A stretch of 64,000 nucleotides of DNA from Aptenodytes patagonicus (lineage: Eukaryota; Chordata; Aves; Sphenisciformes; Spheniscidae), in the NCBI RefSeq assembly GCF_965638725.1, contig NC_134963.1, positions 11,498,501 to 11,562,500 of the forward strand. Reading direction: 5' to 3'. This document shows, one piece after another, positions 38,352 to 50,500 of this stretch. A program made the translations under genes and the position numbers. Position 1 is the first letter of the stretch; every line of letters starts with the position of its first letter. The notes under the pieces were generated by a model, which saw only the letters and a program-made list of their open reading frames with translations, searched no databases and was not told the origin of the DNA.

Positions 38352-41300
38352 CTGTAAAAAAAAGAAAGAGATTAGCCAAAATCAAACTTGTATCTTAGTG
38401 ACAGAGCCTGGCCATACAGCAAACTATTTTGGAAGCCATGCAATATCATCAGTCTTTTGACAGGGTGTTGATAATGGAGAGTGCGTATCACTGTGTAGTA
38501 GAAGTACAGTACTCAGCAGAAAACTGTGCATAGTTGCCATATAGCTTTGAATCACAACTTCTGACCCTGCTGCTGGAGTAAAAGCTGTATGTCATTCAAA
38601 AAATGTATACAAAAGTGAAAGAGATGGGGACACATGCTAATATAAGCTCAGACATAATGCATCTGTTTGCATTAGGAAAAAATGCGCTGGAACATACAAA
38701 TATGACAAATCTGCTAAGCTGTCTCTGCACCATATGTTGGGAAGTTTTAGATTTCATTGGTACCTACCTGGCTAACTGCTTTTATTTGTAAGCACCATTT
38801 TATCATTCAGATACACTTTTCAGCTAGATTTAATCCTGCCATCTTCATTGGCTTTAAAAGAGCAGTTACTTTTTGTGTCTTCTTTTCATGTCTCTAGCAG
38901 TTCTAGAAGCTGGAATAAGACTCAAGAGAATTCTCTCCAGCCATCACTTATCGTCAGGTACTGTACATTTAATTGCATTATACAATTGCCATCCAACATA
39001 ACCTTAACAACTCTGTCCTGCAATTACACGTTGGTAATTCAAAAGTCCTCGACTTAGAAAAAAATGCACATGAGAAGACAATGTAAAGTGAACTTAGTTG
39101 ATGTGCTACTTATTGGGTATGTGCATGCCAATGAATGTTATCCATCAAAGATGTTTTAAAATTGGTAAGAATTCCAAGTGCTGGAGCTTTAATGCTTTGT
39201 GGGTTAGACAATGCGTTCAAGACAGACAGCAATAAATAAATCATTGCAAGTTCTGCAACTGAGTGGGGGAGAGCTGGTGCAGTAGCTGTTGCTGGGCAGT
39301 TAGTTTTATTTGCATACTCAGCAGGAGAAAGACATTACGTCAGAGTGCAAGCATCCATAGAAACAGACTCTTCCAAGAAAGACACAGGTATGACATGCTC
39401 TCACCTGGTGAACATCCCTTCTGTAGCCAGAATCATTGTTGCTTCCTCCAATTACATAGAGCTTCCCTAGCAGTGCAGCCATCCCATGCCAAGCACGTCT
39501 CACTGGACCATCTGCTAAAACGTCCCAGCGGTCAGTCTTTGGGTCATAACATTGTAGCTCCTTCAAATAGTCTTCTCCTCTCCTCCCACAAGTAATATAC
39601 ATCTTCCCATCCAGTGCTGCTCCAGCATGCGCATATACCTGTATCACCACATGGGAAAGCAAGAGGTTGAGGTCTGGATTTATGTATTTCTCCCAGTTTC
39701 AAAGAATGGAATAGACATTAAAGGAGTGACATTCTTCATGAGTTATGCAGATATCAACATCTGGAAGGATTTTCTTATAGACAATTCCTTTCTAGGTGAT
39801 TATGCTATAAGTGTGGATTTCTGAATGAAATACACTACAATTTCTAAAAATTCCAGAACTGCAGTGGGTTCTCATTCTTTATTGTTCCTTTATTAGAAGA
39901 TCATTCATACTATTACTTTTCTCTCTAGTCTATGTGGAAGCCTTTCTGTTGGAGACTTTTCTTATACAAGCAGTGTTATCAGGAATGCAAGACATCCTAC
40001 TTAGTAGCACTCAATTGGATCTTAAGGCTTTTGATATTCTCAGCATCGACACACATTTATTATTTGTGACCTCATGCAAGCTGTTTATCCTCTTCTGCCT
40101 CTGCACCCCTTTTGTAAAATAGCAGTAATATTTATATTTTAAGGCGTCCTGAGATTCTCAATTGAGAGGCATTATGAAATCACAAATACTATTTTGTGCT
40201 GGTCACTTGACCCAAAGCTTTTAAAAGGTGTAGTAGAAATCAGCATAGTTTCTTGAAAGATTACTCAGGAATTTAGGTTTTTTCCCTAACCAAGATTCAT
40301 CAAGCAGTTGTTTGTATTTATCTTCCTCCTTTGCAACACTTTTAACCTGAAAATGGAAATTCTTGCCTTTTTTAGCAGTATTAGAACAAACTTTTCCACT
40401 CATAACCCCAATTCCCATGTCACTACACCATTTCCTGGTTCCTGGGGTCACAAATGCTAGTTTGGCAATTGCTGTTCTAGAAGGATAAATGGTACTGATG
40501 ACAAAAGATAGCTATTCACTCACATATTTCAAATGAGTAATAGTCTTAATATTAGCTGACTGAGATGTGATTCTGCATTACATAAGCTATTGTCACCGGA
40601 ACTTGTTACCCAATCTCATGTCTGCGTCCAGGAACTAAGTAGTCTATAGAAACTGATGTACCTTCTTACTGGGGCATTATCTCTTCTGATCAGGAGTAAA
40701 GCATGTTGTCAGGACTGTATGTGAGAAGCTTGTACTACTGTGGCTGTAGTTTACCTGCATAGGAGGAATGGGAACTTCTGTTCCTAGAGGTTATGTGTTC
40801 AATTTTAAATGGTTTTAAGGATTAACACAATAAAGGTGCATGGGAAAACAAGAAGAAAACAGGAAAAATAAGCATTTAACCTCAAAATGTAATTTACATA
40901 TATTATTATTCTGCTTTTTTGATACTCATTTATCCCATATACAGAGGCTACTGTTTCCCGTCTGAATATCAGCAAATTTAAAGCTACACATGAGGAAAAG
41001 CATCTGAAAAGATTAAATCAGGAATTGGGTAACTCTAGTAGTGTGTGTGGCTAATGCACTCCTTACCTCCTTCTTCAGAGGTGTCACATATTCCCAAGTG
41101 TTGCTTTTAGGGTCATACCTCTCCACTTCCCTCAGATCTTCATGGTAATCTCGGCCTGCGACGGCATATATATAGTTGTCCACAACACAAACACTGAGGT
41201 CAGCATGCTCTTGCTGTAGGGACTGGATCTGGAACCATTTGTTGTGTCGCGGGTCATACCTTGTAAAAGAATGGGATCAAAGAAAGTTATTAATTCAGCC

Positions 41301-44300
41301 GCAGAATCATTGCTGGAATACCAGACAGCACCACAGATGTGGGTTACTGTACTGTCTTTGCCTGAAATTGAGCTCAGCTGTAAGTGGAGTGAAATTTGGC
41401 CTTGTCAGCATTTTATTATTAGCAAAGTTGTTTTACTCTATTTTTAGAAGATGTATTTTAGCTGACATAATCATGCTATAAAAGCCTAGGTTTTCCATTA
41501 TCTTATACACTGCTGTCAGGTTATATATCAAAATCTCTGCTTGCACAAAGCCATTCTACAAGGTAAAACAGTCTAAAAATAGCACAAAGACTGAATGTGG
41601 ATCTTCGAGAGTCCAAGAAGGGCATAAATATGTGGTGGGTTCTTTGATTCTTTTCCCCAAATATCTGCTGCTCAAAGTGAACTTCATGATTCACTTTAAG
41701 ATCAAAATACCTATCTGGTCTGGGAATTTTAGTTACAGAGAAAACTGGTTGTGAAGTGAAACTATGCATGCCATAAAATAAGGGCAACTCAGCTAACACT
41801 AGTAAAAATGACCGCAATATAAAGACAAAAGGGTTTCTATCTGTTTTTGCAATGTACTGGGCATGAAGGTCTAAACCCGATCCTTCCTCCTCCTCTTTTC
41901 CCTGGCACAGAAGAATGGAAGAGGACCCTGGACTGCTGCTATCGTGCACACAAATTCTTGAAAATCAACCACTAATAGCATTTAAAACCCCTTTTTGGTA
42001 GCTAAATCCCTTTGTATTTGGACCAAAACTACACACAGAAGACTTCTAGAAAATCCTAGTTCAAGAGCATCTAGACAATCTAGGGTTCTAGGTTCATTAC
42101 TGCTTCCCCACCTTTAATGCTTCCCCCTTCCAACAAGGCAGAAAGTAGCATATGTAATACTCTTGAATTTGTAGCTGTTTCTACCCTATCAGACTTGGCT
42201 TTGTCCCATAAGCACTGCTGGAAGCTTCCTGTTACTATGAGGCTCTTTTCTTTATTTCTTGTATTTTCTTTCAGTGAGGCCCCTGCTCTGTTCCTAATCT
42301 TTCAGCTAGCAAGCATACAAACTGCGCTACTGGCTTACTGACTCAGAGATGGGCAACAGGGTGGTAATAAAAATAATAGCAGGATTATCCTTATCTTACC
42401 TCCAACACCTTGACTCTGCTCGAAAACCACTTACATTGTTGTCTCCGCCAATTAAATATACAAAATTATTGAGAACAGCAATCCCTTGGTTGGACATTCT
42501 AGGGGCTAGTGCAGCTGTAAAGTGCCTCCACTCTCCCAGCAAGGGGTTCAGATACTTGGCTTGATCACTGAGGACAATGGATGGAGTAGAATGCATCCCT
42601 CCAAATCCCACTACACACTGGAACTCGGATCTCAGCTGTGTCTGGGAGCTCTGAAGCATTGGCTGAAGGCATTCATTCTTGTGGTACATTAATGCATCTG
42701 CGACTGTATCTTTTAAAGGACATGGACTTAATTTGTCATGAAGCCTTTGTAGGATTTGGGGTTCCATCAGAGGAAAACGAACTGTCTCAAGGAGCTTAAG
42801 GGGCTCCATCAGGGAGACCTGATCTGTCTCCAGTTGCTCTGGAGAATAATGATAAAAAAGTGCACCATCATAAACTTCAAACTCATAGTTAACCTCCAAA
42901 CGGTTGCTGCTGAGAAGGGAGTAGACCTTCTGCAAGGGTAGCTGTCGATACACTTGTGTCCTTGAGAAAGCTGCAAAGTTCTTCAAAATGTAGGAGTCCA
43001 GCTGATCACTCAAATGTCTCAAGTCATAATGGTCAGCTAGTCTGTATACGTCAAGGATGTTCTCTTCGTCTACCCAGGACATGAGAAAATCACAACAGAA
43101 CTTAATGACTTCTGGAATCTGCAAGAGAGAGATATTTTTCATTTCAGACACCACTTGCCTCACACTCAAGAGACAGGTGACAGAAGCCTGGGATGACTGT
43201 AAGAAAGTTGTCCACAAGACGACTGCTCTCCTCACAGTCTGATCACCATGTTCACTTGTGCACAATTCACCTTTCTCCAGAGAAAAAGAACTCAACATGG
43301 GTACGTAGATGAATATAACATAGACCTTCTAGCCACACTATATTGCAAGCCTATGAGTTTGGCTTCAGGTGCAGCAGCAATGTCTTCCAAGACACATGGG
43401 ACACTGGACAGCCAGGCTGCCTCATTTGTTAGCATGGCACCAAGCTGCAGGCTGCCTGCGAGGCAGTCATGAAAACAGAAGGCATGGAGGACATGGTGAA
43501 AGCCAGGTTTACAGTCACTCTGTAGTTGTTCTTTCAGAGCACTATAGACATACTGTATCAAAGACTGTATCTGTAACAAATATATCTGCATCACTCAAGA
43601 GCACAGGAAGCCATTTGAAAGGAAAATTAATATTTAGTGTTGTCTTCTGAATACAATTTGAAGTTGTATCTGGCAGGAGGGACTACTGGCAAATAAAGAA
43701 CTAACTGCTGTCCAAGAGCCCCTCTACTAACAAAGTGGTGCTAAGTCTGTAGAAACCAACCAAAGCAAGCACTCAGAAAGTTCAAGATTTAGTACCAAAG
43801 CCTTGTGCAGCAGTTAGCTGCAGGGGAAATTAGAGAAAAAAAAATTGTCTTAAAGGCGCATGAATTCTGCACTTAGTGCAGAAACCATAGTGGTAGGATT
43901 TCCTGTAGTGACGGGGTCAGGGGAGGTTATGTGCCTGTGGACTCAATCTGGGGAAGATCTTGAGCAGCACAACAATTTCTGAGCAGCAAGCCCTGTCCTT
44001 TACCATAGGCCAGAGGTATTCTATTTCAGGGAAGCTTTCATAAGCAGATCAGTGGAAGTGAGTGGTATATAAAATAGTCCTCTAGATGAAATGGTAAATG
44101 TTTATAAGTAATAAAACCATTGGCACAAATGAGATGTGCAAGTACTCATTCATTGTTCCTACCCTTCCATAGTTAGTTCCAGTGGACACAGCATCCCAAA
44201 GAAATTCTTCTCATCAGACACATGCTCTTATTCACCCCCTAACCCTCCATCTAACCAGATATCCATGTTTTCCATTTCTTTCATTGTTGCTTTTGTTTCT

Positions 44301-45643
44301 TGCTTCTTTTTTGTCACACCTCCCAGTACCTCACCTGAAGCTGACAGGCTGCAGCTAAGGTTTCCTGCACACTGTTCACACTGAGTTCCAGCTCAGAAGT
44401 GTAAATGAAGTTCAAGATTTTACACATTGCATTATAGGAGATGCCATGAATATGAACTTCTTCTTGTTCCATCTCTCTCAGTCCTCCTGCAAACATTCCT
44501 CTGTAAAAAAGACAATGGCACATGCTGTGGCAGATTTGCATTGAAACTATTTTCAGTTTGCTTATCTTATGTTGTCCTGGGAACATAAAAAATATTCAGA
44601 AAGATAAAAACCTAGCCAGACACTTTTATGGGATTACCTCTTCTCTAAGCCAATGATACAAAGAGTACAGGCCTTTAGGACCTAAGAAAGTAATACTCTT
44701 CATTCTGCAGGATAACAGTAGGGGCCATCTGAAAGGTATCACTCACAGCTGAAGGACTTGAATACACACTCAGTACATATGGATAGTCAATGGGCAGAAG
44801 CAGATACTCTGGGTGTGGAGGAAGAGGAAAAACAGAGGAACTTGGGACTGTAGGAATTTTTTCTAAGCTAGGGCAGTTCTTCCTCCAGTTAGAAGTTTGT
44901 CTGGATTGCCTTGGGATTTGTTTGCTCGCTCTATGAAAATAAAGTCAGTTCAAGAAACTGCTAGTCAAACTGACCAGGGGATTGCCTGATTTAATGGACA
45001 GCGAGTCACACTATAGGCATGTAACAGAGGAGTGACCCACTTCCAGTGACTTTTTGTGTATTATGAAATGATCACCACAATGGGCAAAGTCTTACAATGC
45101 TAAGGATATGTTAAAGCCACCCAGAGTGCATTTATGCAGAAGACACCTGTTCAGATAGTCTCTCCTCTTTATATACCTCCAAGTACCACACACAGGCAGT
45201 GAATTTAGTGGAGGTAAGCTCAGTGTGCAGGAACAAGAGCTTTATTTCTGTAGAGAGAGATGAATAAAGCCATACTTAGTATTTTGAAACACATTCAGCT
45301 CCATCTTATGGGTCTAATTTTACATCCAGAAGCAGCGTGCCAAGACAGAAGATTTGGATGGTGCAGGTTTTAGTAACATTCAGACACATGCTTGTTACTG
45401 CCGTACTGAAGTGTACCTGAAATAGTCACAGGATGCAGCTAGAAGTATGCGATGAGCCTCAATAGGTTTCTCTTCCACTACCAGAACTACATCGAAGAGG
45501 ATGCTGCTGTCTCGGAGAGATACCAAGCCACTGAGCAAGGCCTGAGAGTGCTCTGCACTGCGGTATGTGTTGCTGGTGCGCTGCTGAAGGGAGGGCTCGA
45601 GTTGAGCTTTGTGTGGCTGAGTCAGCTCCTGATCCTCCGCCAT
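37974..45643 (-). CDS. KLHL22: KLHL22, BTB-BACK-Kelch substrate adaptor of CUL3 E3 ligase (six coding exons)
   Basis: Joined minus-strand exons 45417-45643, 44335-44500, 42400-43118, 41067-41259, 39405-39638 and 37974-38351 total 1917 nt, i.e. 638 aa against about 634 in human. KLHL22 recruits substrates to CUL3-RING ubiquitin ligase; known mammalian targets are PLK1 on kinetochores (mitotic progression) and DEPDC5 (mTORC1 activation). Visible parts: N-terminal YRSAEHSQALL; BTB domain at about residues 45-145 with LFDVVLVVEEKPIEAHR; BACK domain at about 150-250 with the SWVDEENILDVYRLAD start; six Kelch repeats at about 300-590, with recurring GG doublets in YLIGGDNN, YVIGGSNN and YVLGGRS; a C-terminal tail ending VSDWEEFDNSSED. 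All splice sites are GT/AG and phases agree (2, 0, 2, 0, 0). The start at 45641-45643 gives MAEDQE, as in mammals. Divergent from MED15. Confidence 0.97.
39405..39638 (-). CDS. KLHL22: KLHL22 coding exon 5 (Kelch repeats)
   Basis: The acceptor ATACAG precedes GTATATGCGCATGCT (VYAHAGAALDGKMYITCGRR) and the exon ends at GTTCACCAG|GTGAGA after GYRRDVHQ. 78 whole codons, residues 436-513. It carries the DGPVRRAWHGMAALLGKLYV and IGGSNND Kelch signatures. Confidence 0.96.
40063..40190 (+). repeat. MIR-like SINE remnant
   Basis: The plus strand shows TTTGTGACCTCATGCAAGC, a CTCTGCACCCCTTTTGTAAAATAG-like segment, then GAGATTCTCAATTGAGAGGC. This order resembles the 3' half of MIR-type SINEs (the GTGACC..GCAAG, CTGTAAAATGGG and GAGATCC..GAAAGGCGC parts). 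It lies in KLHL22 intron DNA between exons 4 and 5. Confidence 0.55.
41067..41259 (-). CDS. KLHL22: KLHL22 coding exon 4 (Kelch repeats)
   Basis: The acceptor TTACAAG precedes G-TATGACCCGCGACACAAC (the first base completes R371), reading YDPRHNKWFQIQSLQQEHAD and on to WEYVTPLKKE, then donor GTAAGG. Residues 372-435, including the GRDYHEDL Kelch turn. Confidence 0.95.
42400..43118 (-). CDS. KLHL22: KLHL22 coding exon 3 (BACK domain and first Kelch repeats)
   Basis: The acceptor CTTGCAG precedes ATTCCAGAAGTC (IPEVIKFCCDFLMSWVDEEN) and the exon ends at TGTTGGAG|GTAAGA after RAESRCW. The open frame extends upstream of the acceptor into the intron, but the match to exon 2 and the splice site fix the start at 43118. 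It encodes residues 132-370 plus two bases of R371: the whole BACK domain and the start of the Kelch propeller (VVGFGGMHSTPS, YLIGGDNNVSG). Confidence 0.96.
44335..44500 (-). CDS. KLHL22: KLHL22 coding exon 2 (second half of BTB domain)
   Basis: The acceptor TTTTTTACAG precedes A-GGAATGTTTGCAGGA (GMFAGGLREMEQEEV) and the exon ends at CTTCAG|GTGAGG after AACQLQ. One base completes R76, then 55 whole codons (residues 77-131). It includes the FIYTSELELS segment of the BTB fold used for CUL3 binding. Confidence 0.96.
45417..45643 (-). CDS. KLHL22: KLHL22 coding exon 1 (start codon, first half of BTB domain)
   Basis: Begins at the ATG at 45641-45643 and encodes residues 1-75 plus two bases of R76, ending CDYF-AG|GTACAC. 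The same exon probably begins upstream, at an acceptor ending TCTCACAG, so that its 5' UTR part covers 45644-45686; this implies at least one non-coding first exon further upstream. Confidence 0.95.
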
Positions 45644-45896
45644 CCCAGGCAGAAATGCTCAGCCACCAGCTGTAGCAGAACGAAATCTGTGAGACAACAG
45701 AATCAGCAAAGGTTTGTGCCTTTTGCTTAACAAATGGTCCTCTGACCCCCGCCTCTCACAGTAAATAAATCAAACCAACTCTTCAGTCAATGAAGAGACA
45801 GTTCTACCCTGAAGAAATTATCCTGTATGATGATACTGGAAATAGACAGGTGTGTATCAGCACACCAAACTGGCAGAACATGGTTTTTCAAACAAG

Positions 45897-45935
45897 TATT
45901 CTGACTCTTGGGTTTTCAGTCCAAGAGTCAGAGTA
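45897..45935. repeat. 15-bp inverted repeat (hairpin)
   Basis: Arms 45897-45911 and 45921-45935 are reverse complements with one mismatch; the core CTGACTCTTGG/CCAAGAGTCAG is perfect. The loop is 9 bases. It lies just outside the first KLHL22 coding exon, in intron DNA. Confidence 0.8.
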
Positions 45936-47445
45936 TGTAGCATGTGGGGATTTTTTTTTTCTTAGCAAGAGTTTTACTTCCCAACCCATTACCAGAACCC
46001 CTTGTTTCCTTTGCATTTCTGCATAATTTAGAACAAAGAACAAAACTGACGTAATTTTTGCCAAATTCCAAGTTGCCTAATATCCTCAGATAACTTTGCT
46101 GCAATCTAAATTGCACCTTCACTCTTTCTCTTGATATTTTAGCCCAGAATCTGAAAGCTCTCCTCTCTCCCTGTCTTTGCTTTTTCATTTTCCTTAGCTG
46201 AGCACATTTCCATCTATCATTCTATAAAATACTATATGAAACTGTAGGCTTCAAAGTGAGTTTCTTTATTGTGACAACTTCAAGCTAGCATGCACAACTG
46301 CTTTTCACTTCACCATGATTCCCTGCAGAAAGAGGGTATTTCCTCCCGTGTAGGCACTATAGAGGGCTATCCTGTACCTTTTTCTAGGGCTGCCATTGAC
46401 ACTGTAGGAAGGTCCCCTATGGCACATGGGGAAACACCTGTAAAAAGCTAGCTGAAAGTGATTGTGTTTCATGTCTATGGTTAAGCTCTCAAAAGCTCAG
46501 GAGTCCTCTTCTACCATCCTGTAATTTACCCTTCCCATTGTCTTTGAAGAATGTCAGAAGTTGTACCAGTTAGAGCTCTTAGACTCTATCCAGTTGTCAG
46601 AGCACATTAAAAAAAAAAGCATTAGCAAAAGGAAATAACTTAGCTGATATGGCTGCTTAAGACACAGTTATAATAGCCTCTCCTCCAGCGGCCTGGGAAA
46701 TAGCTTAGTGGCAGAAGGGATAGTCACAAGGGGTTATCAGCAGTCAGAGATGCAAAAGCAGAACAAACCCAGCAAATCCAAACAAACAATGAAGAAATGG
46801 AACCATTGTTTAATTGTGCCAGCCATAGATAGTGAATGCAGCATTGGAAATCTCTCAAAGTACTGCAAGGTATTCTGTGTATGCTCAGTGAGGAAGGAGC
46901 TATCTGGATGACACCAAGAAATATAAAAATGTTTATTGTGCTGCCTGAGGGAAGTTACCCTACACTGTCCAAACCAAAAGGAAGCTAGGTGGCATTGCAT
47001 GGTAAATGGGATGGAAAAAACCCTGAAAAAGCATATTAATGGTTGTCGTCTCTTTGCCAGCAAAACCAAGACAACAGGCTCAGAAGAGGAGCTCTGATGA
47101 GACAACCTTCTAGGGAGCACATTCAGGTTGATTACACAGGGAAAACTATCCATCATCAGCTGAAGAGATGAGTAATGGATTATTTTTCATGACAGGTAGA
47201 TGCTTTTCCTAGAAATAAGATGACTGCTTTTGAAGCAGACAAAACATTACTGTATCATTTGATTTGCTCCTGGGGAATACTAAAAGTGATGGATTGAGAC
47301 AAGGGAGATAATATAGTAAGAAAGGCAAGTGAAGGAGTGAGTGTTACTAGACATTGATCAGAAATTTCCCATTTCACTAAAAGGGAATAAATGCTGCAAA
47401 AGCAAAGTAGGGTGAGATATGGTCCAAATGAGGAACAGATTCAGA

Positions 47446-47509
47446 TAAACCACATTAACTGTTAATGTGGTTTAATGTGGTTAACACTCCAGAGTTAATG
47501 TGGTTAATG
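47446..47509. repeat. Perfect 14-bp inverted repeat plus TTAATGTGG repeats
   Basis: Arms 47446-47459 and 47461-47474 (TAAACCACATTAAC and its complement) are separated by a single T. TTAATGTGG recurs as direct copies at about 47462, 47472 and 47494, with a partial copy after that. A small hairpin and repeat cluster inside the inferred KLHL22 intron. Confidence 0.85.
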
Positions 47510-50500
47510 CTCAAAAAAAGGTTGCATCTTTTCAGCAACTTAGAGAGCTGTATCAAAAGAAGTCTCTATGAGAGTAAAATCATTGCATCAAAAAGCAGAA
47601 GTAAATGTAATAAATGAACTATTTTCTGAATTCAAAGATGACTTGTGTAGGCAAAACAGCATGACCTTTGATGCAATCTTATAGCACGTCATATAGTGTA
47701 GCCATTGGTGGAAGAGAGGCTAAGGAGAGAAAAGTGAGATATATTAAAACTACATGGGCCATTGAACCCATGTAACAAGTGTTAGCAAAAAAATGTATTG
47801 TAGGGGAGTGGGTTTCCCGAGAGAGAGATATATGCACGGTAGATTGGGAAACCCGTATAATCATGCCAAGCCTTTATTTAAATCTACCTTTAATTAATAC
47901 AACTGTAGACTTACTATTCAGAATACATTCTGTATCCAAATGATCTTAAAAAGGAGCAGAAAGGGGGTGAAGCTTTCAGCAAGTAAAGCCTCAGAAGGGA
48001 TCTGATTTTACAAATATGGTAACTGGAACCAGGAAGATCAAATAGTATTATGAAAGAGAGTAAATGAAAAAAAAAATTAGAAATAATTCAGGGATTCTAA
48101 AGCTGTATGAGCATTAGTATCTGCAGAGCTTTCAGTGACAAATGGGGCTGTCTTGGAGATCTGCAGGGAGTTTATCTCACTGCTAGTTATGGACTTGAAT
48201 TATCCCACAACTGTTAGCAATAGCTGAACAAACCAGCTCTTCTAGCTGACCTGTGGTAAGCCCAGTGTGGTCAAATGTAGATGCTGGGAGTGCAGCTGAA
48301 CCATCCTCCACAGCTCATTTTTGGCTAGTCAACAGCTGAGCCTACAGGTATTTTGCTAAGCTCTATTTTCTGAATTTTGTCAGTCTCTACTTCTTGTTCT
48401 CAACTTTTGCCCCTGCACTGCATCTTGGCTGCCAAGCTGCGAGCTGGACTATCCTCAGGGTGGTCACTCATAAACGTACACCAATACAAAAGCTGCCGTG
48501 TGTGTTTGGAGCACAGAGCCACTATGATACAGAAATTCACCACTCTACTTGTGAGTATTTTGCCATCCATAGTTATTTGCTGCTAACCAATTTTGGGTAT
48601 GTAGGTTGAATACTGATGCTGCTGTGGAAAAAGGGTGGAATACTAGTGAGCAGGTACAGCGTATGTGTAAAACTTGCCAGCACTCATAAGCTCTTTTTGT
48701 ACATGGATACATGAAGTTTCCTAATTACATTGTGGCTACTCAGAGAACTGATATCCTGTCATGTGTATCTCCCTACTCTCCTCAATTGGCTTCAAGGCTC
48801 ATAAGTAAGTATGAATGCCTATTGTCATAGTTTTAACCAGTGGTAACAGACTACTCCAGAAAAATTCTCACTACTGTGATTTTTATCAATTGTTGCCTAC
48901 TTATAAAATTAAAGGTGAGCATTTATGGTGTTAATCCATGATGTCTGACTGACATAGGTGGTTAAGTCCTCTTTTTTGAGCCAAAAGCCAAGGAAAGTCT
49001 CTTAATTCATACTTAGGTAGTCTTAGGAGCTGGTAGACAAGACCTTTAAGACAAGGAAGGCTTGTAGGGGATGGCCAGCAAGATTTGCTTAGCTGATTAC
49101 TGAGTGCCCTCACCTTTGTAATAGCTGTACAAGCAGCAGCAGCTGGCGTTGGGTGGGTAGGGAAGTTACAAAGAGTGGCTGTTGAAGCAGGGTTAGTGGG
49201 GTTGTGTTGTGGGCTTCTTTGAAAGAAAAGTGGCTTTGGCATTCAAGTTTTCTGGATTAAATGCAGTATGCTTGGTGAGCTGATAGTTTAGTTTATGCCT
49301 CTGAATATTGTTCTAAATGCTGACTATGAATTTGCTGGGGAGGGGTTGTGTGTTGGCACAGCACCTTGCTTCTCAGGCTATGTGGTCTAACTGTGACCTT
49401 TCTCCTGTAAGCTTTGTGCCTTTGTTACTGTCTAAAAATCTGGTAGCCCAAACAGTGGAATTGTGCTATTTTACGTGTGGCGTACCAGCTGGGTGGAGGG
49501 GAATGACTGTTAATGTATCTAGGAACTGTTATGCCTCTTAAGTGTCCATCAGTCTTAAAAATAGCAAGGAGCTTTATTGAATAACCTCTGTATATTTTTA
49601 GCTGAAAATAATTTAACCCCATCTCCTCAAACTTGTATCTTTCTTAATCTTTATTGTCCTTTAAAAAAAAAAGCTAAATGTAGTACAAGCAGTACTGCTC
49701 TGAATGGAGAGACAGAGCAGGTTTGTTCAGCTTCTTGCATGCTGCAGAAAACCTTCTATTTACTGTTTTTCCTTCCTGACCACTCATGAACTTTGCTGGC
49801 TTTTATGGCTTGAGACACTATTTTCACAGGCTGGCTTATCTGTCCCTGTAAATGAAGGAGCTGTAGGCAGGCCCTTGCTAGCTAATGTAAATGCCCAGTC
49901 CCTTGATCCATGCAGTTATGTTCCCTCTATCCTGAGCCTCTCTACCAGAAAGGGAGTTTGGAGGATGTTCTTGAGGCCTCTCTGTTCTCTCTGTGTGACT
50001 AAGCCAAGTTCCTAGAAATCTCAGTAGTACGTTGTTTTTTTTTTTTTCTTTCCTCTTGTGCAAGTTTCTCAGTACTGGTCAGCTGTTAACAGTGGGATTC
50101 AGTGGCTGAGTATTGCAGGACTTATCCTAAGGGGGAAGAAATGAGGAACTCTTTCTGTTTGCTGTGCTGCTTTAACAGTAGCAAACATAAAAAGTACTGT
50201 CTCATGTGCTGTGGGATGATGTCTCCAGAAACAAGGAAAGGCAAGTCCTTGTTCCAACCACTTTGAAACTGCAGAGAAAATCATACTAGAGGTTTTCTTA
50301 GCTAGATGCACAAGGTATTTGAGACTGCAGTTACATTGGTTTGCATGTTTTTTAGAGGACATGGGTTAATGTAGTGATTAATTTTAGGGTATTACAATTG
50401 AGTGCCCAGTACATAAAGAGGAAGGAGGTGTATGAGGTCAGTAATTGTATGTGTATTTCTATAGGTAATGCTAATGTAGGAAGATATGCACTGTTAGGTC

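Noticed and set aside
41521..41949. Open frame of 142 codons on the minus strand between KLHL22 exons 3 and 4
   Set aside because: Lies wholly in an intron of KLHL22 on the same strand, and the flanking exons join in phase without it.
46737..47156. Open frame of 139 codons on the minus strand
   Set aside because: In the inferred KLHL22 5' intron, with no domain and no supporting splice or start context.
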